A stretch of 64,000 bases of DNA, from contig JH720313.1 in the NCBI GenBank assembly GCA_000231825.2, positions 1,114,834-1,178,833 of the forward strand. Direction: 5' to 3'. The DNA comes from Tetrahymena elliotti 4EA. Taxonomy: Eukaryota > Ciliophora > Oligohymenophorea > Hymenostomatida > Tetrahymenidae. Shown one piece after another: positions 40,501 to 53,980 of this stretch. Made by a program: the position numbers and the translations under genes. Under the pieces are notes generated by a model. It did not search any database, had not been told where the DNA came from, and was given only the letters and a program-made list of their open reading frames with translations. Numbering within the stretch: the first letter of the stretch is position 1; every line of letters starts with the position of its first letter.

Positions 40501-43397
40501 GATATTAGAAGTTTTCAAAGAAATTTTAGTCTCTGATTTTGTGAATGACCTGATAGATTAGAAGATGGCTGAATAAATAGTCAGTACTCTATAAAAATAA
40601 GGAATGCTTTCAGCTTATAATTTCTTAGATACAAATTTTGATCCATATTAGTTTGATTATGTTGATTTTTATAATGCTCATATTGTAAAGAATCAAACTA
40701 CAGATAACTAAATCCAGACAAATATTAAATAAATTCTAACATTTTCAAAAATTCATTATCCTGTCAGATTCTTTGTTTAAAGTTCCCTAAAATTCAATTA
40801 TAAAACATTTAAAAAAAATAAGATAGATTTATTTTCAACTCCATCTTATCAGATTATTGTGTATTTAAATATCAAATAAAATGCTAAATTTAAAAGAAAA
40901 TCTTTTGAAGGAGTTTTAGCATCCTTTTCAGATGATCTAACTAGTCTGAAGATTGAAGGTCCTTCTGTAAAAGTTAACTAAATAGTATCAGGTTAAATTC
41001 AAATAGCCAATTTAACTAGCAACTTAAATGATATTATCTTTGAAGGTAGGATATCAGATTCATCAAACGATGATATAGAATTTACAGAAAGTTACTCTGC
41101 TTTCTCAGATTTTATTTACCTCAACAGTCCAATTTAATTAAATTTAAGTAATTCTTTACAGTATTAACTAAATAAGGCCTACACTGATGCAAAAGCTAGT
41201 GTGGAATCAAAATTTTAGTTTAGTTTTGACTAATAAACATTCATAGACATAGATAGTTCTTAAATCACATACAGAGCATACCTAGTGACTGATTCTTCAG
41301 AACCAATTGAAATATCTTAAATAAAAAATTTATGGGTTGAATTTAATGCTCAGACTCTTGTAATTTATAATTTAATATAAAGTTTATAAAATTTAAAGTT
41401 TATTTAAATAATAGACATTTTCTGGATTTAAAACTATTGGTTCTTTATTTTCAACAGAAAGAATTAGAGTAGTTGCATCTGATGGATTCACTGAAGCTTC
41501 AGATTAATTTACAATTTATTTTAATTCAATTCCCTTTACTTATACAATGCAACTAATATTCTAAATACTAGGGCCTCTCTTTGGTATTTTTGGTATATGG
41601 AAATATAGAACAAACATTTATTCGTAAATCATTATTATTTTAATTTCATAATAAAATCTTATCTTCTTTTTTTTAAAAAAGAATGTTCATGGAATCCTAA
41701 TATCTCTATTCAAATGATATAGCTATTGTTGGTGACTTATATAGGAAATAGATAATTCTTTTTGATGATGTTTAAAAAAGTGCAAAGTAAATATGGGGAG
41801 TTTTGCATAAACAAAATAAAAATTTATAAAAAGAGATATTTTTACAATATTCCTTGTAAAAATAAGTTAAAATTGATGAAATTATGAAGAAAATACATGA
41901 AATATTTGATAAAAATTCTAAAATGTATCCTACTTTAGATCCAAGAGAGTTTGATTTTGATGATAGTAGACTCTATAGGACAATAAGAGGATATGTGCTT
42001 AAATTACTTCTTGACAAAGATAACTCAACAGCAAAATTATTTAAGTCATTGAAAAAAGAAGGTACAAAAAAATATACTAAGAATGATTGGTATAAAAAAT
42101 ACGTCACAATAACTACTTCATTTGATGCAAATTAATTTAAGATTATTAATAAAAATGTAGATAACCCATAATAGCTATTTTCAAATAAATACAAAAGTGA
42201 GAATTTTAAGCTTAATTTGAATAGCTTGAATGATAATATCTAATCATTTAATTCACCTGGAGAAGATTTAGAGACATTTAATAATATTTATAAAATAAAA
42301 AATGGAGAATATGAAGATGATACTTCAGAGTATAAGAATTTGAATCCCTTCTCTTAGATCACTGTAAATATTGCATCGCTTGAAGAAGATATAAAAAAGT
42401 TCAACCCAAAAGTGTATGACAGCTACTTACTATAAGAGTTCATAATAACAGAAGCTTCAGGAATTAAGTAGGCAGCATTTTAGATATCTCCTAATATAGG
42501 TGAATCAATTATTGTTCATCCCCATTCAATAAATAGTATTGCTGCTTACAAAAAAGATACAGTAATTTTAAATTTAGTACAATTTTAATTTAAAAAATGT
42601 TTTTTAATATAGGGGTGCTGTTTATCTTTAAAAAGATGTTTAAAAGAGGATTATATAAAAATAGGTTTATCTACAAATAATCCTCTACCTAAGTGGCTAA
42701 ATTGTGAAATTTTGGATGGAGTAATTCATATTTGGGGTATTCCAAAAGCAAAAGATGAACCAGAATTCTAAGTTAGAATTCTAAATTAATTTTTACTACC
42801 AGTTTATAGCTTCACTATTTTGATTAAAGATAAAGAAGGTGGAGATCTGAGAGATAAAAGATATGTTAAGGATAGAGACTAACAAAAAAGAAGATAAAAA
42901 AGTTAAGCTTAAAATTAAAGTAAAGAAAAATCTCCATAAATGTTACATCATTCTATCAGGTAAGGCTAAGATATGCCTACCCCAAGCTTACTTAAAGATT
43001 ATAAGAGTGAATTTAATAAAAGTACTATCTAAAATATTTTTAAGTCTAATTTTTACTTAAATAAATGTTATTCAACTGATTTAGAAAAATAAATTTCTGC
43101 TGATAGAAATTTAAATGAAGTTATAGGTAATTAAAGAGGTAAATAAGAAAGTATAATTCCAGATGATAACCCTTTAAATTAATCAAATATACCTGTTGTT
43201 GCTGAAGAAAATACAATGAGCCTCTAGCATATCGTCTCTCCAAAAATACTTTCTAATGTAAATCAAATTTTCCTTTTTTTAAAACAATTCTGATAATAAA
43301 TAATATTAAATGATTTTTTATTTTATTAAAGCCTTATTTGGAATCAAAAGAATAACTTAACCCTCGTAAAACAAGCTCAATAGTAAAAATTTTTTGA
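37520..43397 (+). CDS. LVIVD-repeat beta-propeller, single-pass membrane protein with cadherin-like (CADG/He_PIG) modules, 8 exons
   Basis: Introns at 38022-38116, 39024-39084, 39675-40163, 41360-41414, 41624-41681, 42562-42612 and 43258-43331 give a consistent 1,664-aa frame ending at TGA 43395-43397. Residues 1-22 are a signal peptide (SIQFIFNILLIALQIAFLYA). Residues about 50-670 carry repeated units of the form 'Y.FVSD...GLIIFDIKNPSNPI', the LVIVD beta-propeller repeat. The segment before the membrane ends in a cadherin-like strand pattern (RIRVVASDGFTEASDQFTIYF). One membrane span lies near residues 1,108-1,128 (MQLIFQILGPLFGIFGIWKY). The remaining 540 residues would be cytoplasmic, yet residues about 1,450-1,500 again look He_PIG-like (NPLPKWL, DGVIHIWGIPKA). 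Related LVIVD/CADG proteins are common in ciliates, and a surface role is inferred. Confidence 0.8.
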
Positions 43398-44521
43398 ACC
43401 GCTCTTCTATTTTCATCTATTTATTTTATTTTATTTAAATATAGAACTAATTGTATATAATTGAAGACCACATTTAGACTATTTCTTAAAAAAATTCTAT
43501 GCAAATCAATTCAAATAAATAAATTAATGAGAAGATAAATAAAAAAAAATGAATCTAAACCTAAATAATAAAAAGCCAATCATTCAATTAATCAATTATT
43601 TTCTTTCTTAATTTTGATATATTATTACATTTTAAATTAAAGTTTTATCAGTCTCATTAATTAACCAACAAAATTAATTAAAGTTTTACTTTGTATTTCT
43701 AAATTTTCCTTTGTTTCCTGTGCAATAAATTATAAAAATAATCAATTAAAAGATTCAAATATTTTCAAAATAAATAGTTTTTTTCAAAAAGCTTTTATTG
43801 AAAGATGGATATTTTTAAAAAGTATAAATAAGGCTAATTTAGGAATATTAGCATTTAACATAATTTATCAATATAAATAATTTTATTTTCATCATAAAGT
43901 AACATTAAATTATCTGGTCATATATGGTCTTTAGTGTTAATTCAGGGTAATTAATGAATGATTAAACAAAAGATGTACCATAATATTTTAATAAAACTTA
44001 TGATTTTCTTACTTTTGATGTTAATAAAGTTTTCTCGTATTGATCGATAATAGTCAACTAAAAAATATGTTATTACACTTAAGATTATAAAGAATACTAA
44101 CATTTATTCTTTGATGCTAAAGTATTTTTAAAATATAAAATGGATATTATGTTTAAAAAAAAATAATGAATGCTAACTCAAAGGTAAAATATTAACATTT
44201 TTCTATTTTTTATTGAAGAAATTCAAGTGAAGGTGTAATGTAAAATTTATCATTATTACATAATTAAGGCAGCTTATAAATAATTGAATTTATTTTTTTT
44301 AACTATTTACCCACTTAAACATGTTAAAGTTCTAAAAAATATAAAATAAATATTTAATAATTTACTTATATTTTAAATAATATTTGGAGTATTTAATTTA
44401 GTTTATATTGAGGTTAATCACATTTTTAAGTTCTTAATATACTTAATCTTCTTTTTTTTTTATTTTAATTTATTTTTTTAAGTTTATTGATTCAATAAGA
44501 CATTTTTATTGATAATTATAA
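43398..44521. other. Intergenic spacer between convergent genes
   Basis: About 1.1 kb of AT-rich DNA between a plus-strand stop at 43,397 and a minus-strand stop at 44,522. It should hold both 3' ends. No exon is recognisable. Confidence 0.6.
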
Positions 44522-47500
44522 TCAAATTTAAAAAGAATAGTCAAATAATTGCAAAATTTCAAACTCCTCTAATTAAATTTAGTCTAATAAGTAATTTTAA
44601 AGATTTTATTGTCCTACATTTTACTTTCCTTTTTCTATTACATTTCCATTTACATTGGAGATTATATACCAATCCTAGTTTATTAGTTTTATTAGAAGAT
44701 ATTTTTTATTTTATGAGAAACACCCAACTGCTTTTGTAAGATCACCTAATGAGGAGACTAATTGTAAAATCTTTAATGCTTTATTTGTTGGCCAAATTTT
44801 AGCTCTATTATCAACAGAGCTTGTAATTAAATACTGCTAATCTGGAGAAAAAGTTAGAGAGGTAATTGGGTATTCATGAGCTTTTATTATATTCAGTAAA
44901 AGATAATTTTATGATTTAGACCATATTCTGCATGTGTTATCCCAAGAACAAGTTAGCAAAAAGCTATCATCAGGACTATAAACACATTAATTTATTTATT
45001 CTTTGTGTCCTTTAAGCAGAGTCTTTAATTAAAACTTATTCTAGGCATCCCAAATTTTACAGGTGTAATCCTTAGAAACACTAGCTAAATCAGTATTATT
45101 TTTAGAAAATGAAGTATAAGTTACAGCTTTTGAATGTGCATTTATATTATAAATTAAAGTAAAATCTTTAGTTAAATCATAAATTTTGATAGTTTTATCA
45201 TCAGAAGCACTGACTAAATATTTTCCATCACTTGAAAACTAAGCTGAGTTTACTTATTTTGAATGATTCTGTATCTCTTTTAACAAACTAAACTCATTCA
45301 AAACATCATATACTCTAATTGTATCATCCCAGCAAGATAAGACTAAATATTTACCATCAAAAGAAAACATAGCTGAATTTATAGAATCTTAGGTTATTAA
45401 AGTGGCTTTTAACTTAAAATTATCTTTAGTATCCCAGATATTACAAGTTTTATCAACTGAAGCAGATACCAAAAATTTTGTGTCTCTAGAAAAATTAACA
45501 CAATTAATAGGATCACTATGCTTTTGTACTGTCTTTACCAACTAAAATCCTTGTTTAATATCATAAATTTTAAATGTTTTATCCCACGATGCAGTTGCAA
45601 GGTAGCCACTATCACTAGAGTAGCATACAGAAGTAATAGTATGAGCATGTCCTTTATAATTTTCACTATATTTATTTATCAAATGGGACTATACTCCTTA
45701 TAAGCTATAAGAGACAACATTCTTACCTGCTAAAGCTAAATATTTTTTATCGCTACTGAAATCAATGCTTAAATTAAGTTGATTAATATCTAGACTTAAT
45801 TTTATTAAAATTGAACAACCTTTATCAATATCCCAAAATGTGCATGTTTAATCTTTGCTAAGGGTAATTAAATAATTAGAGTCATGTGAAAATTACAAAG
45901 ATATTAGTTAACTTTGGCTATTATTTCTAAATTTATATAGTATTGAAAAATTTTGTTCTACATTCCAGATAATTATTTAATTGTCTAAAGAAACTGTAGA
46001 AAAAAAGCATTTATCCTTTGAAAATTACATTAAACAAATAGAATTCTAGTGTTCTTGTAGTGAGCATAATTATTTTATTTCTTAATCAATAGAGAATATT
46101 TTACAGATATTATTTTTAGAAAAGGCAATATAATAATTATCATAAGAAGTAATCACATCCTCAGCAGAATCCACTTCAAATGAGGTTTTTTATTTAAATT
46201 CTTCTTATAATTCAAATAATTTAAAGTTATATTTGCCATTTAGCAGAATAAGATATTAATTATTATGAGAAAAATATTATCTTTACAGTTAATCTAATCC
46301 TTCATTGATTGAACAGAATAATTCAAAATTCTTTTAAATATTGTAAATTGATATTTTATCTTACTTCTACTAAATGCTAAGAAACTTATTGTTAAATGAA
46401 AATTAGATATCAACAATATCATCAACAGATCCAAAAGTTTTTAAGCAACTAAATTTGTCTGTATTGTAAATTTTCAATGACTTATTCTCAAAGGCTGTTG
46501 CCAAATAAGTACTATCCTATGAAAATTAGTGAATGACTGCTTATTAAATTTCTGGGACTTTCATTTAAATTTTGAAATTATTTTCAACATTCCAAAGTCG
46601 AGAAAAACCACTTGAATAGGTAATCATGAACTTGCTATTGCTAGAAAATTTCAGAGAATTTAACTGATTTGAATTGCATTCTATAATATTTAAGAGGGAA
46701 AAGGTTTAATCATTACTATAAATATGACAAGCATTATCATCACTACATATAGCAAAGCTTTTGTCATCAGAACTCAAAGAAATTAAAGCATTATGTTTCA
46801 TATTAACTAAAATATTTGATACTGACTTAAAGTTATCTTATTAGCTATAAATCCTACAATATTTATCGAATGATAAAACAAAAAGATATTTGTTATCATT
46901 TGAAAAAGTTACTTAAATTATTTTTGAAGTGCAGTCTTCAATTGAAGTTATAAGTTCAAAATTATTTTCTACATCCCAAATCTTGCAACTTAAATCCAAT
47001 GAGCCACTTGCTAAATACTTCGAATTACTGGAGAAAGAGAGACTAACTATGCGATCAAAGTGTTAATCTTCTATTTTCTGAATTAAATTTAATTGATTTT
47101 CAAAGTTATAAATTTGTATTTATTCTTAAATTGATGCTGCTAAAAACTTATTATTTGAACAAACAGTAAAATTTTAAATTTTAACATCTTATAAATTAAA
47201 TTTTGTTGAAAGATCTCCTATAAATGTTTGATTATTAATTAATACAACAATACAGCTTTAGATCTTATTGTTAATTAGGCTGAAATCTTATATATTTTAA
47301 GAAAATCTAAAGATATTTAAAACTTCTAAATTTATTTTATCAATTACGAAAAGAACATTTTAAGAAAATGTCAAAAGATTGCTTTTTCTTGCTAGTAATT
47401 TGTTTAAAGGAGAAGATGTGATAAATTTTGATTATTTTAATTAATATTATTAATTGATTTTCTCAAATTAATTTAAGAATCCACTTTCACTAACTGAATA

Positions 47501-50500
47501 AATTAAATTGCTATCTTAAAAGCACATTCCATTAAAACTAAAGAAATTTGTAGTATCAAATATCTTGGGTAAATTATTTTTATAAGATTGTATAGTGTTT
47601 GAAGTTGTTAAATTTAAATTAGAACCTTTTATATAAGCCTAAGATAAATTAGATCTATCTAAATTGATTGATGGATGTTTAATCTAGGGAATGTATGCAC
47701 TCGAAAAAGAGCAAGAACTAAGATTAAGATTGAAATAAGAAAAGTTACTCATATATAAGACTGATAGTAAATTAGAAGATCCTATATCTATTTCACTGAT
47801 ATCAGTGCCTTTTTTTATTTTAGACATCTTAATATATTGTAAATATTTATTCAGATCAGCTATATTATCACTCTCACAGCTGCTCATAAATTGGTTTTAT
47901 ATTATTTCTTGTTATATTAGATGGAAAAAAGTTTACATCAAGCCCTAATCAAGATTATTATTTAATTTATGATTAACAAATAGCTTTTTATTTATGATAA
48001 ACTCTTTTAGCTGAGAGATTGGTAATTTATAAATAGACTCATAAGATTAAAAATCATGTCTAATAGCTCTAGCAACAAAATAGTGAAATTAGCATAAATG
48101 CTTAAAAGAATACAATTCTGTCTAAATCAAAATAAATTTTTTGTTGAATTTTTCTATGTATTAATATAATTTGTCTCTAGAATTGCAATTAATATGCTTT
48201 TTTATTGATTCGTTAAATTAAAATTTAAATTTGTTTTTTTCTATTTCAAGAGAGGAATACTCTTTGCTTAGATATATCTACAAAGCAAATTACTAATAAT
48301 ATTCAAAGAAAGAATTTGCTATAATTTATTCAATATTTTTTTCTTTTCTTGTTGATATTTATTGATGAATTTCTTAATTTAAAAACTTTAATGAATACTT
48401 CTCAAACTAAGTCTAATAAAATAGCTCAAATATATCTGTTTGGAAGCGAATATTATCAAATGATACATTTTTCTTTATTAGTAATTTAGAAATGTAAAAT
48501 AGGTTAAGAGGAATTTTAATTAATCTTCTCAAATTTAGGTTTTCTAAAATTTGCTGCTTATTGTTTTTAAGATGAATTTCTGACTCATTTGAACTTAGTA
48601 ATTATATAACTTAGTTCAAGTAATCTAAACTTGATTAACTTTTAAGTTTTTTCAATTCTACTAATCCAATTTTTGCAGTCGAACATCTACTTTAAAGGAT
48701 ATTTATTATGTTATATTCACTTAATTTATCTTTTCTAATTGATAAGAGCCATTTTGTATTTTTCCAAAGTGTAATATTTAAAATTTAATTTGATCCTTAA
48801 AAAGCTCTCATACATTCTTCGAAATTGTCAAGAATGAATAATTTAAAGCTTTATGATTTTTGCAAGAAAGATAATTATTCTTAATTAAAGCTTGTATTTA
48901 ACAAATACTAGTCTAAGTTAAAATTAGATCTTTTTAATTCCTCAAATTAGATATAAATGGGAATATAGCTTGGATATTTTTAATATACAGATTTCATGTT
49001 TAAGTTGTTGATCAGAATGCTATTTATTTCATTTAGCAATCTAGTTTTGCCAAATCCGCTTTCACCACTTACTATTAAAATAGACTAGTCTTTAGCAAAA
49101 TTTAAAAAACCATTCAAAATTTACTGAATAGAACTTAGAGTAATAGTATTGACAGGCTGAATATCCTTTAAAAAATTAACTCCTTCCTTTTATTCTATTT
49201 ATTATTCAGCATAAATTTGATAAAACTTAGATAGTTTTTGAGTTATTTACTTTTATTTCTATTTAAGCTGTATTTTAAGGTCATTTTGCCATTTTGTTAT
49301 TGAATTTAATAAAATTAGTCTTTTTATTTCTTCTACATTATCCATTTTTAATTCTAATTAATCAACATTTTCAAAAAATGTAGAAATAAACTTTTTTCTT
49401 TATTCATCAAACAAAATAATTTTATTAATAAATGTTTAATCTTTTATTGACTGTGAGTAGAGTTCCATGAAATAAAAACAAGATTCAAATACCTATTTAA
49501 CAATAATTTATGAAGACTATTTAGTCTGCTCTTACGTTTCTAAGGGAGAATTCTCATATAAATATTAACTGACTAAACCAACTAAAAGCTGATTAGTATC
49601 TGTAATTTGAAGGGTTGTTTGATCTAGCATTTACTTTAGTCTTAATTGGATAATTGCATTTAATTATTTAAAACATGAATTTTGTAATGCTAATAAAGTA
49701 TATTCTTTATTGAGGTTATTTTGATTAATCAAATTTAAGTTTTTAAAGAAAATATTTAACTAATTCTAAAATGGTTTAATTTTTTCAAAAAATTAGTTGA
49801 TAAATTATTTTTAGTTTTAAATAAATTAAAAGTCACTTTTAACTCTGTGCAAGATTTAGTTTATTTTTATTAAATTTATTATTATTTTGTTGCTAACTGA
49901 AGTAGTCATCTGATTGAACAATTCTACATATAAAATGAACTCTTCTGCATTCGAAATGTCCCACATTTTCTCTTTATATTTCTAAATTTTTAATATCCAA
50001 ACCTAAAGAAGGTATTTAAGTATGCAGCCTTTTGGTTGATCTTCAAAACTGTGAATCTTATTATTTATTCTTTAAATGAGTTCATCTATTTGTATATGAT
50101 CAAATTTTATCTAGAGTTATTAGTCATTAATTTCAAGTCCAATTTTTTTGATTACAAAAGATTTAACATCCTCAACAAAATCCAAATCAGGAAATTCACA
50201 TTTACCTTAATCTAAAATCTACTGATTATTGTATTATTCTAATATATCTACCATAAATAAAACATCTTCACATGATGAATTGTTAGCTTTTTGTTCTAAA
50301 TTATTTTTGAATTCAGAAATCATTTTTCCTAATTCTGTTTATTAATGTATATCACTCTCACTACTCTCTTAATTCTTAGATTAAGTAATAAAATAGGCTA
50401 AGTAAGTCTCAAATAATTGAAAAACTTAAGGTTTATAAAGATTTATGTTTGATACTATAATAAATGTGAAATCAAATATACATTCTTTGAATAGTTAAAA

Positions 50501-50986
50501 TTAAGATTCCAGTTACTTATTTTCTAAAATATTTTAGATTATTTCTCTTTAATCTTAAATTTTGTTATAGTTCTCTATGAATTATTGATCCAAAACCTAG
50601 CACTCTAATTCATCTTACTGTTATTCAATTTATTTTTTTTAAGCATTACCTAATTATTTTGATGTGCCACAACCTCCTCCGAAAAGCCTCTAGCTCTTAA
50701 TTTAGTTATTAGATTAAAGTATCTAAGTTATCTTATTTCTAATTGATTTAATTTCTATTTTTTGGAAGTTAAATCTCTTCATTTGTTATCTCAAAATATT
50801 TTCCTAATTATGTTTTAAAACTACTTTTTGCATCATATTTCCACTTTTTTGAAAAAGAGAGCAATTAAAATCTTGATCATATTCCAGAATTACTTATTTA
50901 TTTTGAATTTATAAAATATTTATTTGCTTTTTAAACTTTTCCACAACCTATCTCTATAAAAATGGCTTACAATCTTAAATCTACAT
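44522..50986 (-). CDS. Intronless STAND/NACHT-like NTPase with about 20 WD40 repeats
   Basis: The start ATG (50986-50984), P-loop, central part and TGA (44524-44522) all lie in one frame, giving 2,154 aa without introns. Residues 1-640 are helical and charged, with a Gly-rich phrase LFGGGCGTSK near residue 100. A Walker A motif, GESGFGKT, sits at 641-648, and a Walker B-type strand, LFILDNFEE, at about 716-724 with WLLSIRKDKL after it, as in NACHT/STAND NTPases. From about residue 1,270 to 2,110 units of about 42 aa repeat (for example LASGSLDLSCKIWDVENN, SLTFSPDQQYLITSSVDNRAKIW), typical WD40 blades, perhaps about 20, enough for two or three propellers. Proteins of this plan act as ligand-gated signalling switches in bacteria, fungi and animals. 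What this one senses cannot be read from the sequence. Confidence 0.85.
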
Positions 50987-51621
50987 TTTTGATTTATTTT
51001 ATGGTCTTGAAATTACTATAAGAACAGTCAATTATGATTAAAAATGTATTAATTTGTTCTACTTTTAAAACTTTGAGATTAAATTAGCTTTAGTGTGGCT
51101 AATAGATGACTATCCTAAAATATAAAAAAAAGGGGCTTAAAGTAAATGAAAATGTGCTTAAATTATTATTTTGATTTAAAATTAAGGGCTTTATTCTATT
51201 TAAAACTTTTTATTTAACTTTGTTGATCAAGATAAGATATCCTATTTTTTCTCTATGTATTTGACTTTATTATTATTAATAGATTTTTTATATAAAATCT
51301 TCAAAAATTATTAAAGTAATCAGAAAATATAAAGAAAGATGATAAAATCATCAATACATCTTCTTTATTAAATTCTTTTTTCCATTAAAAATCCAGAAAT
51401 TTTTGATTATGATTCTGGCAAATGAATCTTTTCAAATTTAGAATTTAACAAATTTTATTCTTTTAAAATTTTCTATTCAGAATGCTTGTTGGTATTTTTC
51501 AGTAAAACTATGAAAAAAATATTTTGATACTAAATAAAATGTCATAAAGAGAAGGAAAGAAATCCATGTTAAAATATAAATTTAATATTTAATTTAATTT
51601 TAATTTTTTAATATTGTCTAT
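50987..51621. other. Intergenic spacer
   Basis: About 0.6 kb upstream of the NTPase/WD40 gene and downstream of the MFS gene, both on the minus strand. AT-rich, no feature recognised. Confidence 0.6.
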
Positions 51622-53136
51622 TCATTGTTGTGGAGACCAGGTATAATTTGTTTTTAAACGAGCTAAAAGTACAAATCCTAAAAATATTATAATTCCTAGG
51701 CAAGTAATTGCTGAATCATAATTCATGTATGTGAAGACAAGATAGTTAACCATTTAGACGATAATTACAGCGACAAAAAATGAAGTAGCCTTAATAGGTA
51801 ACAACTTAGAACCTGTTTCTACTCCAAATATTTTGATAAATATAGGTCCCATAATTGTTTATAGTCCATTACTTACCATACCAATAATGACATACCAAAT
51901 TAAGAGGAGAGGCTTGCTTGTAGATATTAATGGAATAGTTGCTGCAAATATGCCAATTATAACTTAGATAATTAGAAGACACTTTTTATAGCAAAACTTA
52001 TCTATGATATGTCCAAAAGTAAGATTGGCCACTCCTCCAAGAATTTAATTTATTATCAAAATAAAAGTCAAAAAATAGTCATCATTAATTTTAGTTGATG
52101 CATAAACTTTGAAGTTCATAGAAAGGAAAGCTATATATAAAGCATTTAATATTCCTGTGAAGTAAATCATAAGAAAAGGCTCAGTAAACAAGCTCTATTT
52201 TAAGGGGGGATAATATTGAGTTTATATTTCAGCAGAAGAAGTTGTTGATTAGTCACTCTTATCATTATTTTTGTTTAACTCTATTTTATCACTTACTTTA
52301 TTTTTATCTAGGACAATTTAATTGTAATTCTAAACAGCTTCATCATCTTCTTCAATTTTGAAGTCATACTTCTAATTAGGAGAGTTTTAGGAAATTTATT
52401 AAATATCTTGAAGTTCTTAGATTCTAGATGAGCTCTCATTTTAAGAGTTTGCTTAGTGTTTCTTTGTTATTTTCAAAGATCCAGGAACCAAAAATATTGC
52501 TTAGATACTGTTGATGATTACCATAGTTAGTTAAAATCTGCTTGCAATATGTTCGTCAAATATCTTGATTTCCTAATCACCTTCTTTTTTAATTATTGTT
52601 GGAGATGTATTATCTGGGTTTATTATAGCTGTAAAGAGCAATATGGTTACTATTGTTGACAGGCTCAAACAAAAAAAAGAAAGTCCACTGACTTTTCCAG
52701 ATTAATTTTAATCAAAATGACTCCATACACAATTTAAAATAGGAATAGCTGATATTGTAAACGCAGTACAGCCAATGAGTAGATAAAATAGAGCAAAAGC
52801 ATTAAACGTTTTCATGAAAATACAAGTATAAATGCTTAAAATATAAAGAATTCCACAGCCTCTAATTATCCTTTCAAACCCAAACTTTTCTGCTAATTAG
52901 ACTGACACTACTGATCCAAATCCTAAAAAGAGCATCATAATACCAAATGTCACTGATGCTTTTTTCATCTAAAAGCCTTCCTCAATTTCAAAGAAATGGG
53001 AGTAAAAATATAGATTAATTGAACCCCAAGCAAGTATAAGTCCTGATCCAAGTTTAAACAAGCAAGCACCTACTAAAGTATCACGTGCTTCTTTCGTTGG
53101 TGGTTTGATTGAAAGCTTTTTAAATAAATAATCCAT
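51622..53136 (-). CDS. Major facilitator superfamily transporter, single exon
   Basis: The start is ATG 53136-53134 (MDYLFKKLSIKPP) and the stop TGA 51624-51622, giving 504 aa in one exon. About twelve hydrophobic segments are visible, six before and six after a hydrophilic central loop of about 100 residues rich in Glu, Asp, Asn and Gln (near residues 210-310). The segment after the second hydrophobic stretch (FGSVVSVQLAEKFGFERIIRG) occupies the position of the MFS loop 2-3 motif, and a second copy appears after the loop (LGGVANLTFGHIIDKFCYKK). The layout is that of monocarboxylate/oxalate-type MFS carriers. The substrate cannot be told. It acts in a membrane, plasma or vacuolar. Confidence 0.85.
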
Positions 53137-53257
53137 TTATTTTAGACAAAACCAAAAATTTAATGAAATTTTTAATTAATTTAATTATTTATTTATTGGC
53201 TATTAAAAAATCTAAAATTCAATTTTACTTATTTATTTTCTTAATTGAATATTCAAT

Positions 53258-53747
53258 TCACAAATTATTGACAAATAATAAATAAACTTATTACATACTT
53301 CTAGCAACGTCTTCTGTACATAAAATTAATCTTATTTTGATATATGGCTCCCAGGTCTTTTCATCATATAGAAACATATTTTTAAAATATTCTTTCCCTT
53401 TTCTGACTAAGTAAAGCAATCCTTAGTAATTTAATTCTAATTAAGATAAATATCAATCTATTATTTTTAATTAAATTGACTGGCTATTTCATTACTAGGA
53501 TTATGCAATCTAAAATAAAAAATAATAAATACTTACTTAAATAAATTACAAGTCTCATTATTAATATCTTTACTGAAATTGATTTAAGAAAACATTCTTT
53601 TAAAACTTTCTGAATTTGATTTTTTAATTTATTAATTTGAAAAATAATTTCAAATAAATTATCATAATGTTCAGTTTTACATTAAAATTCTTTCTAGAAT
53701 TAATTTATACAAAAAATTATTTATCTATTTGATATTTATTTCATCAT
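53258..53747 (-). CDS. Small hypothetical protein, probably 3 exons
   Basis: A phase-consistent model gives 130 aa: exon 53747-53574 (starts MMKQISNRQIIF), exon 53535-53496, exon 53436-53258 (ends LLFVNNL, TGA). The first exon contains an amphipathic, Lys/Gln-rich helix (FQINKLKNQIQKVLKECFLK). The last contains GKEYFKNMFLYDEKTWEPYIK and CTEDVARSM, which looks like a genuine folded domain and has clear coding character. The first intron in this model is only 38 nt, and an alternative splice would end the protein soon after the first exon (about 65 aa). It lies between the MFS gene and the Cys-rich gene, all on the minus strand. I do not recognise the family. Confidence 0.45.
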
Positions 53748-53980
53748 TCATCTTTAAAATTTTTAATTTTATTTTAGATTTTTCTTAAATTGTTTACTAT
53801 TTGGAAAACATAAAGAATACTTCTTCTAAAATTTTAAATCCAAAAACGGCATATTTAAAATAATTTATTCTTTTGGCTAAATATTTATCTATATACAAAA
53901 CTCTATAAATATAAACTTCTAAGAAAAATTTGGTTGTTATTTATTATAAAAGCAAAATTTGATGGTACATTTAATTTTAT

